Notes under the pieces: model-generated
Databases searched by the model: none
What the model was told of the DNA's origin: nothing
Seen by the model: only the letters and a program-made list of their open reading frames with translations
Position numbers and translations under genes: made by a program
Assembly (NCBI GenBank): GCA_022749755.1
Contig: CM040446.1
Coordinates: forward strand, 9,200,367 to 9,264,366
Source of the DNA: Azadirachta indica
Taxonomy: Eukaryota; Streptophyta; Magnoliopsida; Sapindales; Meliaceae
DNA length: 64,000 nucleotides
Reading direction: 5' to 3'
Shown here: positions 36,501 through 47,798 of the stretch, piece by piece
How the letters are laid out: every line of letters begins with the position of its first letter
Position numbering within the stretch: position 1 is the stretch's first letter

Positions 36501-38746
36501 TAAACTGTTTTTCACAGTAGCATGTCAATACCTGTTTTCTGTAAGGAAAATCTTCATCTGGCAAATTCTGCATATCTGCCAAGTTCTTAAGGGTCGCCCT
36601 CATAAAATAGGAAGAATAAATCCCTGATTTCAGGACTTGTGTTAACTTATATGCAAATTTTAAGGAACTCAATGAAGAACATGATACAAGACCAGATACA
36701 GCATGCTTAGATCAAGGCACTTGATCCTACGAGGCTATCCTACACTCATGAACAAAAGTAAAAGAAAAAGGTGAAAGAGAAGGGCACGTAAAAAGCATCC
36801 TGTGACTTCATACACTCTTAATAAAAAAAAATCTAATCACATCAAACAATACCAGTTCTGTAAGAAGCATGGAAACAAAATCGTAATGTAAAGAGCGAGG
36901 GAAAAAAACAAATGAGCAATAACAATACCCAATTTATCAAACATTGCGGAAACAACTTGAAATGCCACGTCCCAAACAGCATTGTAGTGATAATCAAGTA
37001 AGCTCTCAATAGTTGCACACACTTTTTCAATTACAGATGGCCCAGAGATTCTCAGATCTGAGTTTGGATTTGCAATGCGATCTACTCCTTGTTTAATCAA
37101 GCCTTCATCAAGACAAGAATTTATAAGAGTTTTCAATGCCTCTGTGGCGGCAAATATGGCCTCCTCATGCTCAGATGCCAAAATATCTGCCAAAAAAGAG
37201 AGACAAATATCCTCATCCACACTCACACAGTAAAATCGAATTAAATTCATTACAGAAACAAAAATAAAACCTTTGAGGGCATTGAATACAACTGGGAGTT
37301 TAGTTGAGCACATCTCCCTATTACGTGAATAGATTTTTAACATTCCAACATTCAACAAACGGGCAGTGAATGTTATGGCATCTGCAGATGTCTCATTTGC
37401 GGAGACAGAGAGAGCTAATGAACATAACAGGTCAAGCAAAGCTTCAGCTGAAACCTCTGCGGTTGGGTGGAGACAAATCACATTCAAACTATCAGTTACA
37501 CGCCTAGTAACAAGTGGCTGGCGAAGTTCGAGGAGAGTTTTAAAATACTTCAGGATCATTGCTGTATATTTCATTGACACAAGAGGAAGACATTCTTTAA
37601 GAGCATCCAGCACAAAAAGAACCTCCTGAGCTCCTTTTGGCTTTTCATCAGCACTCGTGTTTGATCCACCAGCAAGCAGAAGAAACTTTTCAAATATGTT
37701 TGTGATTGCTTCACTTGCCGGTGTTAGAACAGGTGTTCCTTGAAAATTTAGTAGGATTTCACGGACACACAAATGTGACTGCCTTCTCACCTGTTGAAAA
37801 CCCAGTCAGTTTACTTGATATCTCTTCAGCAGATAATAAAAATTGTAAGAACTAGCCCTAATTTGGGACTGTTTCATATTCATTCAAAACACCATTCTCT
37901 ATTCTCTGAAATAATGAACATAGAAAATCTTAAAGAATACCTCTAGTTGGGAGATATTAAAGGTAAAAACTAGTCCTGTTGTTTTTACAGAAAAACTCAA
38001 AAAAGTATCCTAGTTTATGAAACCAGTTTTTGGATAGCTAACCAACCCCCCTTCCCCGCAAGTTCATAATTAACTAATTAAATAGAAATAACTAATAATT
38101 CGGCTACAGCATACAGCTATCAACAGAAAGAAAATTGAAGTTTTGTCTTAGACGACCAAAACAACTTGAAATTAAACTATAAACAACAACAAATATGATT
38201 TCATAATCTAATGGGATGGAATAAAAAATTCACCTTAGAACGTGAATCTGTGATGAAACCCAAAATCACTCCGTACAACTGCGACACATCAGACCAATTG
38301 ACTCTCCCTTTACCAATCAATAAATGCGACAGACACATCAACCCCGAAGCAGCAGCTGCAGCCGTAACGGCATTCAACCGAAGAACACGCACGACAAGGT
38401 CCTGAATAAAATCTCCCTTCTTTTTGAGAACTGCCACAGAGATTTTAGGAAGGATTAGTGATAGAATGGTGGTGAGAGAACCAATTACGTGGGCGGAGGG
38501 GTTGGGGTTAGTTGACGAGAGGAGGCGGTCCAAGGAGGAACACGTGGCGCCGAAGTAAGCTATAGGAGTGAGAGGGAGGTTCTGGTCCTTTAGTTCTTGA
38601 GACATGGCGCCGATTGCGGCGCAGAGGTGCTGGTAGTCCTCCTGGCTGGAGGTCGAAAACCGGGACAGGATTGACGAACATAAATCGCCGTCGTCGTCTT
38701 TGATGGAGTACACTGAGCCAATGTCTTCCAAGTCGAGGGTGTCCAT
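27539..38746 (-). CDS. RRP12: RRP12-like ribosome biogenesis protein (complete, 18 exons)
   Basis: HEAT-repeat nucleolar factor needed for pre-rRNA processing and export of pre-ribosomal subunits. Exons in transcript order: 38746-38234, 37790-37271, 37186-36929, 36623-36532, 35998-35789, 35718-35314, 34638-34460, 34342-34249, 34161-34105, 32951-32817, 32693-32625, 30241-30131, 29899-29738, 29600-29472, 29228-29127, 29049-28970, 28505-28359, 28109-27539. All junctions are GT-AG and phases agree. The sum is 3834 nt, 1277 residues plus stop. The start is [12 protein letters not shown] at 38746; the upstream in-frame TTG has no support. The protein is mostly alpha-helical repeats, including the region typed as NUC173/RRP12-HEAT (about residues 340-560, with [20 protein letters not shown]). 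It ends in a basic-acidic tail ([12 protein letters not shown], then KKRRKT, then [18 protein letters not shown]) that is highly conserved in the family. The last codons before TAA are AAG AGG, next to a GTAAGG. A further exon is possible, but the tail length fits a natural end. Confidence 0.95.
28110..28358 (-). other. Last intron of RRP12
   Basis: Donor GTCAAT at 28358 and acceptor CTATCCAG ending 28110. The split Arg codon is completed by the first base of the last exon. Confidence 0.85.
30242..32624 (-). other. Large RRP12 intron (2.4 kb)
   Basis: It lies between the exon ending LALKE (32625) and the exon starting ANKKTRNR (30241), which are contiguous in the family. There is an A-run at about 30958-30977. 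A stretch at about 31400-31520 reads like the edge of a retroelement (AAAAAGATAAAAAGACTGTA, then CTACAAATCGTGAAAACAC), but nothing coding is recognised. Confidence 0.6.
32952..34104 (-). other. RRP12 intron (1.15 kb)
   Basis: It separates the exon ending KVLSIILR (34105) from the exon starting [10 protein letters not shown] (32951). The short ORF at 33408-33626 on the opposite strand shows no homology and is likely chance. Confidence 0.7.
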
Positions 38747-38780
38747 TTTCGACTCTGTTAAGTTGGCAAACAAAGAGCTC

Positions 38781-38788
38781 TAGGGTTT
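38781..38788 (-). promoter_or_regulatory. Telo-box, RRP12 5' leader
   Basis: AAACCCTA on the minus strand, 35 bp upstream of the RRP12 start codon. Telo-boxes near the start site are typical of plant ribosomal-protein and ribosome-biogenesis genes, which are induced together in growing tissue. A second copy lies about 95 bp further upstream. Confidence 0.6.
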
Positions 38789-38877
38789 AAGCAAGGAGAA
38801 GGCTTCCGTACTTATTTCACCGTTAGGCTAGAGGGGCAAAATAGTAAAAGTAAATAAATAAAATAAAATGATAAAAT

Positions 38878-38886
38878 AAAACCCTA
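38878..38886 (+). promoter_or_regulatory. Second telo-box upstream of RRP12
   Basis: AAACCCTAA on the + strand, about 135 bp upstream of the RRP12 start codon. Telo-boxes work in either orientation. I saw no TGGGCC/GGCCCA site II element beside it. Confidence 0.5.
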
Positions 38887-39469
38887 ATAATATCTCAATC
38901 AATTTGGATTTTCATGGTAAGGAGTCCAGGTTTCGAGCCTTGCTGGCTTCGGCAGCAAGGTTTATTTTTTAAATGGAGTCTACCGAATGGATAAATTCTC
39001 CACCACACTTTAAAATAAGATATCACTCAAGTTTGTTGAAAATATTTAAACAGTATTATATACAAATTTATTATAAATTTTTTGGTAAATTTTTTATATA
39101 ATATTAATAATTTATATATGTATGTAATATTTAAAAAAAAAAAATTTTGAGTTTCTACTAATTATCTATGTATTTTCTAAGGTTTTTATTTCACTTTACT
39201 GTATATTTATAAATAAAAGTTTTCTTACAAATATGGTGAAGGTTCGTCTTAATAATTTTAAAAAATCTATTTAATTATCAACAATCAATCTATTTGTTTG
39301 AATCTAATTGGCTGGACTTTTTTTTTTTTCTAAACTATGATATTCATAGAAAGATAAATAATATATTATTTAAAATTTTCAAATTCAATCAAAAAGTTAA
39401 AAAAAAAAAAAGACCTTTTACTTGATAAAATTAGTTTCTTGAAATTGTCATTAAATTAAAAAATATATA
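38887..39469. other. Spacer upstream of RRP12 with tRNA-like motif
   Basis: AT-rich. GGTAAGGAGTCCAGGTTTCG at about 38916 resembles a box-B-containing tRNA-derived sequence (GGTTCGAGCC with one extra T), so it may be a SINE remnant. A hairpin (TTGCTGGCTTCGGCAGCAA) follows at about 38941-38959. No gene. Confidence 0.35.
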
Positions 39470-39577
39470 CTTAATTATTTAAATAAATAAATTCAACCAA
39501 TCAATAATTAAATCAAGAAAAATCTTAATTATTTAAATAAATAAATTCAACCAATTAATAATTAAATAAAAAAAAAT
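39470..39577. repeat. Two-copy tandem repeat, 54-bp unit
   Basis: CTTAATTATTTAAATAAATA starts at 39470 and again at 39524. Both units run through AAATTCAACCAAT and an AATAATTAAAT tail, with one or two differences. Confidence 0.85.
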
Positions 39578-39639
39578 AAATACCTAAATTAAAAGAAGAT
39601 GAAAATAATAAGGAAATGAGGATAAGGAAATCAATGAAA

Positions 39640-40853
39640 TCAAATAGGAGTTGGCTAGGTACATACTCTTGTATTGAAATATTATGTAAGTTATATAAAT
39701 ATTCAAAAGCCTAGATTATTGGTCATTTCACTAAGGTTAGAAAATTTCAATGGTTATGACAATTCTCGTTTATGATCAATTAAATATATATTCAGTGTGA
39801 GGCATATACTGAATTAATTAGCGTATTTACAAGCAAATCACATGACTATTTAATCAAATAAAGTTAATAGATTTAATTTAAACTCTTATTCAAGAGAGCT
39901 TAATTAAGGTAAGATGATGTGTGTAGCACCCTAATTCTCAATTTTTAACTCCTACAAACTATAGGTGGCCAATCCACAATTCATAATCAAAGGTATGAAA
40001 AATAATGGTAAGAAATAATTTTAAACATCCATTAAATATAAATCACAAAATATCTAACACAATTATAGTAACTAAGCCAAACTTCCCACAATATATTTAT
40101 CCTTTCATTAATAAATTAAAACCCATGAATCCAAAATAAAAGTTCTAAACATATTGGAAAAATAAAACAAACTTAGAAATAAAGCTTCCCTCTTTGAATA
40201 TTCACCAAAAATTTCTTAAGATGATTGATCCTCCATTTTTTCTTCTTGTTTTTCTCCTCTTTATTCAAAGTATGGTATGATTGAAAAAATATGAAAACCT
40301 AAGACTTAACCAAATTAAGCCATCCATTTCAGATCCAAGGGCCAAAAATTAACCTAGGACGTCACAGGGTTGATAAGGGGGCGTCGGCGCGTGCACATAG
40401 TAGTGAGTGAGGCGTGGGCATGCACCCTTGGTGGTGCAGGTGCACCTTAGCTACTACCCCCCTCTCCTTAATTTTACTTCTTTGTTCTTGCAACCACAAA
40501 GGACAAAGGGCGAGGTGTGGCCAAGTGCCTTGATGGTGTAGGCATGCCTCAGCTACAACCTATAACATATCTATTGAAAGCTTTGGATGTATAGTTTCCA
40601 AAGCAACAAATGGATCACGATTTTGAGTTATGTACACGAAGTTATGATTGTTTTAGAATGCCATACATAGCTCCTCGATTTTTGCTACTTTGGCCCAAGA
40701 TCTATGAAAGGGCTCGCAGACATGCATTTGCGCTTCGTTTTCATCACTTCTTGAGTATGATTTTAAGAAACTCAAAGTAATAAAATCTTAAAACAAAACA
40801 CATGAATAATAGATAAAAAAAAACCAAAATACTGGGCAAATATTGATTTATCA
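39640..40853 (-). mobile_element. LTR-like element copy, inverted relative to 44765-46144
   Basis: The high end at 40853 reads, on the minus strand, TGATAAATCAATATTTGCCC, the same start as the element at 44765. Matching blocks follow in order: TTTTATTACTTTGAG at about 40765-40780, CATCATCTTACCTTAATTAA at about 39898-39917, and CCAATAATCT at about 39716. It then fades out, so the low end is not fixed. The internal section between about 39950 and 40700 differs a good deal from the other copy. No protein-coding content. Confidence 0.6.
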
Positions 40854-41399
40854 ATAATGATAGCAACAGGTTTAAAAAGGCCCATCTCTTTCATCAGCCT
40901 TATTTGTTTCTGGATTTCTGACCTTTGGCTCATTTCCATTTCAGTATAAACAATGACAAGTTAGAACGTCCATGTTTTAACAAAAAAAAAAAAAAGAAAA
41001 ATCTTTGACCCACTCAATTACTTGTTTATCCATGTTCAACCTCTTTTTTTTTTTTTTACAAAAATATTTGGACTTCATAAATTTTAAGCTCTATTTTATA
41101 ATAGTTTAAACCCATAATTTTATCATGGTTTAAGAAATTAAGTTCAATACAAATCTTAAAAAATATATGAAATTTATTGATTCAAAAATATATTTAAAAT
41201 ATTTAACAAAAACCAATTTAAACAATTATCAATTTCTCAACAATATCAAGTGCCTATAATTCTTAATTTTTTTCAAAAGAAAGGAAAAATTAATTTTATA
41301 ATTTGTATTGTTCCACCATGTAATTCTTAGCATAATTAACAAATTCTATAAAAATAAAATCGGAATTCTTTTAAGGGTTATTTTAAACTAACTACTCTA
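40854..41399. other. Spacer
   Basis: AT-rich, with an A-run at 40981-40994 and a T-run at 41045-41059. Nothing else is recognised. Confidence 0.4.
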
Positions 41400-42240
41400 A
41401 AATTGTTTGCAGTTTATTATAATACAACAATTATTTGACGCTATATTACAAATAGAAAAATTATAAATATCTTATTAAACTATAAATTTTTAACGTTCGT
41501 CCAAAAATTTTAACAGCATAGGGACTAAATTGTCTTTACACTAAAATAAAATAAAATAAAATATAAATAAGTAGTAAAATAGAAAAAGAAAAAAAAGAAA
41601 ACCCTAATTTCGCAAACACGACCTTCACCACCAAATTAGCTTTATCACTAGCCCTCACAGATGTTCATCATCAATTTCTTACTGTTGCTTCACCACCACA
41701 CCACCAAATCAGCATCCCACACAAATGTCTTGTCATTATGAAGTAACAGAGGAGAAGAGGAAATGAAGAAAAAGAAGACGACATCAACGAAGCAATAGTA
41801 GAGGGAAGCATCATCCTATGTACAACAAATGGAATAGAGAGAGGTATTCAGATAGGAGGAAGAGGAGAAGTGAAAGTTTTGTTAAGGTGGGTGTGATTTT
41901 GTCTCCTTGGTCTTGAGAAAACAAAAATGAAAATAATAATAAAAATAAAGCATTGTGGTTGCCTTTATGGAGAGAAAACCAATGGTATTTAGTTCGCCAC
42001 CACATAGAAAAAGAAAAGGAATATAGTTGATTGGTTGGTGAGAAAAGAAAGTAATATGGTTAATTTCAGACCTCAGAGTTATAAGTAATATGTAAAGGCA
42101 TTTTGGTCATTATTCTTGCATTGTTAAAGTTTTTTGGATGGATGTTAAAAATTTGCAGTGCAATGTGATAATTCTAATTTTTTTTTGTAATGCAATGTAG
42201 TGTTAGAATAATTATTATATCATAATAAAATACATGCAAA
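41400..42240. mobile_element. Non-autonomous MULE-like element with long terminal inverted repeats
   Basis: The left end (about 41400-41560: TTTATTATAATACAACAATTATTTGAC, then TTTTAACGTTCGTCCAAAAA, then GGGACTAAATTGTCTTTAC) matches the reverse complement of the right end (about 42085-42240: TTGGTCATTATTCTTGC, then GGATGGATGTTAAAAATT, then AGAATAATTATTATATCATAAT). This gives imperfect terminal repeats of about 150 bp around 530 bp of internal DNA. The internal part contains AAAACCCTAATTTCGC and CACCACC-rich sequence that looks less AT-rich than its surroundings. No transposase. Long terminal repeats without coding suggest a MULE, but I could not prove the target duplication. Confidence 0.5.
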
Positions 42241-44764
42241 AGAAAATAAGCATTCTTTTAATTTAAAAATAATTGAAATGACAAACAGGTTGGGATAAAT
42301 TTAAGCTTGTAATCTCCATTTCTTACATGCTTTAAGATGAGTATAAATATTCATCCTTACTTGTTTCTTTAAAAAATTGTCCTTGATATTCAATCTCAAC
42401 GGGTCAAACCCTATCCCTCTAAAAAATTTTGCATCTCTGAGTATTTACCTAGATATTAGGGGTATTTGACAATATTTCTATTTAAATATTAGTGAAAGTC
42501 ATTATAGATGAGCATAATAACCAATAAAATTGGAGACACATTCTTACAAGACACTTGTAGTTATTATGTTGATACCTTCGAATATACTTGCACATCTTTT
42601 ACTTTGCACCTTGTTGATATTAGCTTTTTTTTTTTTTTTTCCTTAATATCAACTAGTGACTTTATCATGTCTCCTTTATCTCTCCTTTTATACTTGGCCT
42701 TTCTTCCTCTTCCTAGCCTTTCTTTACTCCTTGTAAAAGTAGATTTCTTAAGTCCAAATTGAAGATTTGAGTGGGACTTCAAATCCAAAATTAGGGTAGA
42801 GCGAAGAAAACCCAACCCTTTATAGAGCATATGTTAGGTTAGTATTTTTTTACTTTAATAATCCATTTCCTTCGAATTAAATTGGGCCTATGAGTAAGAG
42901 ATTTTTATCATCCTTGGCTCTGGTCTAATGTTTATGTGAATATTACCATAAGTGAATGGAGTTATGTTTTAATAGTCAAGGGGGAGAAGAGTTGTCATTC
43001 TCAGGGATTGAAATCGAATCCTTATTAAGCACTATAATTAAAATAACCTTAATTTTCTCTAGAAAATCACTAGAAGGAGTTGGAAAATTAACAGAGAAAA
43101 TTAAACTAATTAAAATTAAATAAACAAAGATAGCTTTTAAAGATATAATCAATAATAATGCAATTCTAGAGGTACGATTTCACCTGGCCATCAACTATGT
43201 CTTTTCATCCCAATTATTTACTAATTAATATTTTTTCCAATTTATAAATCAAGAATCCTAAATTATTCAACTCTTTCTTCTAAGTATCGAGTTAAAAATA
43301 CTCTTAATTTTGATTTTGATATCCCCTATAAAAATCTAGAAAATAAAAATTCATCAAGAACTAAGATTCTTTTTAGTGACTTCAAAGGAATTTTGTAGGT
43401 CTCTCAAACTTTGTCATCCTAGATAGTATGATCCAAATCATATCTAGAATTTCCTTTTCTGAGTATCAAATTCTAAATATTAGATCAATCAATTTTTTGG
43501 CCAATAAATTAGAAGCATTAAGAACTAAATAACATAAATAAATTGAATGAAAAATTTGGATAATAAATAAATTGACAATCAAAACAAAATTTTAGGTACA
43601 GGCTTTATCATTTCTCTAAACTAAGAAAATTAATTCATCACTAAATTTAAAGAAATATAGGACGTGTTCTTACGCATAATAATGTAAGATAGGAAGAAAA
43701 ACTAGAATTAGATTGAAATATTTCCCTAGTTTCTTCTCCACTCCAAGTTTTTCTCTTAAATGCATTCTCATAAAAAATGGCGTCCAATCAATTTTCTCCT
43801 AAAAAGATATATTTATATACCCAAGGTTTACCTAAGAATTTCCTAAAATGTTCATTATTTTTTGCCTGAATATGGACTTCACGCTGTGGCTTCCATTTTT
43901 GAGTGTCACAACGCTTAATATACTTAATGCAAATTTTTCTTGTGCCTAAGTATGTGCCTTCCAAGATCTAGCGTTGCGGCACTTAACTCTTTAGAAATTG
44001 GCTGAGGGTGCATTGAATTTGGCATCGCAGCTTCTATATAGCATGGTTGTTGTGTTGAGCTCTTGAGAAATAGGTTATTGATGTACTGTTTGGGCATCAC
44101 AGTGCTATCAAAACGAAGCCATGGCGCTTAACTTAAATTTTAAAGTTAAACTTCCTTTTTTGCACCAATTTTTGTTATTCATCACCCAAGGAGTCTTAGT
44201 CACTTCCAAACCAACATAAATAAATACAAACATATAAAACAAAGTAAAATACTTTAAGTTACTTAAAAATTAGCAAATTAATAAATAAGAAAGTAATCAA
44301 TTAATACCACATTATCATTTAAGAGTTCAAACGATAGGGCCTAATAGGGAGTTCCCCAATTTTGATAAGTAAAATATATGGTAATTATTATAAATAGTAG
44401 TTTTAAAATGAAAACATCTCCATTCATTATTCTTAAAGATATATGTTATTTACCCCTTAATTACCAAAGGATTACTTAGTACATATGTATTATTTTGTTG
44501 CCATATAAAATAAAGCCTTTTCATGTGAAGAAATTGCTCTTCGTTCCTCTAAAAAAGGCAACAAGACACTAAATAAGGCTAGTGGTAGAAGGTATAATGT
44601 CACTAAAATTCAAAAAGTTACCTTAAAGATAACACTTGGGGCTCAAATCCATAATTATTCCATCTTCCTAGCACTCAAGATGAAGGAAGAAAACTTAGGC
44701 CTATAAACCTCATTTTTGCCTCATCCTCTTTGTCTTAGCTTGTGCATTCTTAGTTATATGCGAT
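42241..44764. other. Spacer, probably including LTR debris
   Basis: No gene. 43000-44324 has the look of an inverted LTR. AGGGATTGAAATCGAATCC at about 43003 resembles the reverse complement of the U5 end of Athila-type LTRs, and AATTAATACCACATTATCA ends at 44324 with a CA. No internal coding and no matching duplication were found. TAGTGGTAG at 44580 and GGGGCTCAAATCC at about 44638 resemble tRNA-type A and B boxes, as in a SINE. Confidence 0.3.
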
Positions 44765-46144
44765 TGATAAATCAATATTTGTCCTAATATTTTGTTATGT
44801 TTATGTCCTTTATTCATGTATTTTATGTTAGAATTTTATTACTTTGAGCTTCTTTTTATTACTAGTTGGAATTGTTGTAGAAAGCCTAAAAACAAACCCA
44901 AGATGCTAGAAGGCCCCTATTTGCTGAATATTGTCTGTATTTTTTAGCATAACTTTATCTTCAATGCTCGTATTTGGGTGATACAAAATAATTTAAAAAC
45001 TAGACATAATGATTTACAATCCTACATCTCAAAAAGAAAGCAAATGTTGAAGTTTTAAGAGTCAAAATTCCAGCTGGAAATGAGACAACCGGAAGATAGA
45101 CTTTTCTTGACATGTAGGAGTGAATTTTGAATAAATTATTGTCCAAATGAGTAAAAGAGGATTCTTGGGGAAGGCTGTTTTGCTGAAAACGAATTGGGGA
45201 AGGATTTGATGAATAAGAGAGTTTTTTAAAGAGTGAGTTTTCCATTGGAGGGAGAGAATTGCTGGATTAAAGAGGGAGACATTTTTACTGGGCGGAATTA
45301 TCATCTTCTTCAGAACATGGTGGTGAACCTTCAAAAAGAGAAGATTTGATTAAATTTGTTTATTTTTCAAATATGTTTAGAACTTTTGTAATTAGATTCA
45401 TAGCTTTGAATTTAAGAATGGAAGTGTAAACATATTTTGGGAATTTGGCTTTGCTATTGAAATGGTATTGAATATTTTGTGAAATGTGATTAATTAGAGG
45501 TTGGAATTATTTCTTGTTCATTAATCTGTATAATTTTGATTATTTATTGTGGATTTGCTATCTATTATTTGTGATTAAAATTAATTTAAGAATTAAGGTG
45601 TTAGAAACATCATCTTACCATAATTAAGCTCTTTTGAACAAGTATTTATATTAAATACATTAAGTTGGTTTGATTTAAATGGTTAAATGATTTCCTTATA
45701 ACAATACAATTAATTAAATAGAAGCCTCATATCAAGGATTTATTTAATTAGTTGTAAGTGGGAATTACTATGATCATTGGAATTCTCTAACTTTAGTGGA
45801 AAAACCAATAATCTAAATTACATAACGGTTGTTTAATTCATTTAATATTTTAATATCAGATTAGATAACTAGCTACTCTCATCTAATTTCATTGAATTCA
45901 AGACAATTTCATTGTTTTCAGGTTCTTGTAATTTATCTATTTAATCACTTCATTTGAAATAATCTGAAATTGTCATTTGATTATATTAGAGTATTTATGA
46001 TTTTATGTTTGCTTAAATTAGCAATTAACAGGAAACAATAAGGATTTAAACCATTACAATTCCGTGAGAAATCGACCTTAAAGTGAACTTATTATCAGCT
46101 ATTAATGATCTGTACACTTGCGAGTATTTAAAATTTGTATATCA
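44765..46144 (+). mobile_element. Solo LTR (1380 bp) with GCGAT target duplication
   Basis: Starts TGATAAATCAATATTTG and ends GTATATCA, flanked by GCGAT at 44760-44764 and 46145-46149. The last 120 bp (CGTGAGAAATCGACC, then TGTACACTTGCGAGTATTT) have the style of Athila/Ogre-type gypsy LTR ends. No primer site, purine tract or coding sequence follows, so this is best read as a solo LTR left by LTR-LTR recombination. The small ORFs at 45000-45334 are inside it and are not genes. Confidence 0.85.
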
Positions 46145-46149
46145 GCGAT

Positions 46150-47550
46150 CTTACCTTGGTATTATTTTTCTCTCTTTTTTTCCTTTTTTGTTCTTTGATA
46201 TGATTTATCTAGTGTTCACTATATTTTGTGATTTTATGTGTTCGTTGTGATGGCAAAAACTTCTTTGAGACAACTAGTTTCCTTTAGCTATTTGCATAAG
46301 CTTAAATTCTTTTTTTTTCACAGATATTTGTTGAACAATTTTACGAGTGAATCATCTTCAATGGATTGGGAGGCATGGAACTGACTAGACGAGGATATCC
46401 AAAAAGACTTACTACAACTGTATAAGAGAAGTGCCTTTGAGAAAACCCAATTAGTGTCCTACCATTGTTCGTGTTAGCTTTGAACATACTATAAGTGAGA
46501 GTATAATGTCATGTGTTTATATATAGTAAATGGAAAGGAAATAGATTGATTTACTTTTCAAATTTAAAATTAGAATTTTGGTTGCAATTAAATGAAGAGA
46601 TGATAATTTTGATTTGGTATTTGAAATTTAGATTTTGAAATTAGGTTTTATGATCTTGATGGATTAGTTTTATTTGATTTTAGAAATGAGATTTTAGGTT
46701 ATCAACTTTTAAATTTTGAAAGTCATTTTTTAGCTATAAATAGATGCTAGTATCTCACTTGATGCTATACACTTTCACTTTGCAATTCACTAGACACTTT
46801 TTAAAAATTCTTCTATAAGTTCTACATGTTTCAAGCTATGCTAGAAGGACATTTCTAAAGGTTTTGCTAATCCGGGTATGTTTAATTGTCTTCTCCTATA
46901 TGTTTGTCATTTAGATTGTGTTGGTTTAGGTGGTTTATGCTAGAAAATTATGTTCTTTTCTAAGAGGTTTGTATAGGAAAAGATGTTAATATAGGTTTTA
47001 TTTGTATAATGATGATTTTATGGGAAGTGAGTGACTTATTGTTGAGTATAAAGGAATTCTATTAGTTTGTTATTGTTTGGAGGTAAGTAGATTTATACAT
47101 GATATGCTTTAATTAAATACTTTGAACTATTAATAACATTGTAAGCATGAATATGTTTATGAGAAATAAAGGTTATTTAATGCATTTGTTTCAAGTTAGT
47201 TTTTTTAGAAACTAAACTAAATTCTAATTTTCTTAGTTTATAAACTAAAAAGATTTTCTTGGTTTAAAGGAAAATAAAACTTGATTTATGTTAATTATGT
47301 TTACTAGAATAAAATTTGCATCTTTTCTCATCAAAATAGTGTTTCTTAAATAACCTTAATATTTTTCCTAAATGTATATTTTAGCTTACATTAAAGAAAA
47401 TTATTTTGCTTGTATTTAAGTTATATATTTATTAAGCCATAAATTGCATTATTTTCTTGTCCAAAACTTCTTTCTTAGGTAGCTACAGAATTTATTTTCT
47501 TTAAACACTTGTTTTCAAAATTAGTATTACTCCATATGAATCATTTAATG
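46150..47550. other. Spacer, possible LTR-like sequence
   Basis: No coding. TAGCTATAAATAGATGCTAG (46731-46750) is a TATA-like box followed by TTGCAATTCACTAGACAC, which could be a promoter of an old retroelement. It may be one half of an element interrupted by the copia insertion at 47556, the other half lying at 52453-53190. Confidence 0.3.
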
Positions 47551-47555
47551 CATTA
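47551..47555. repeat. Target-site duplication CATTA, left copy
   Basis: CATTA before the left LTR of the copia element, repeated at 52448-52452. Confidence 0.9.
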
Positions 47556-47798
47556 TGTAGAATTTTAGAATTTGGGATAAAAGGAACACACTTCTTATTA
47601 TAGTAGATATGTCAAATTTATACAAAAAAAATTTAACTTTCTATTCTACCTAAACTATGAAACTAGATATTGTATCTCTACAATTAATGCAAATTATTCT
47701 AATAGCTATAATTGGACTAATAAAGCAAAAAAGAAAAAAATTACAATCAATACAAATCTACAATTAAACATCTATGATTTACTGCACATTTTCTAACA
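47556..47798 (-). repeat. 3' LTR of the minus-strand copia element
   Basis: Minus strand reads TGTTAGAAAATGTGC … ATTCTACA. It aligns end to end with 52203-52447. Confidence 0.9.

Noticed and set aside
38744..38773. RRP12 start further upstream at an in-frame TTG
   Set aside because: The ATG at 38746 gives the conserved N-terminus. A TTG start is not expected in a nuclear gene.
38941..38959. Terminator or miRNA hairpin
   Set aside because: The GC stem TTGCTG/CAGCAA is short and isolated. Nothing indicates processing or transcription.
42508..42830. Overlapping ORFs of 84 and 88 codons on opposite strands
   Set aside because: Both are driven by T-runs and A-runs. No motif supports either.
45000..45334. 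Two minus-strand ORFs of 81 and 90 codons
   Set aside because: They lie inside a solo LTR with defined ends and show no protein family.
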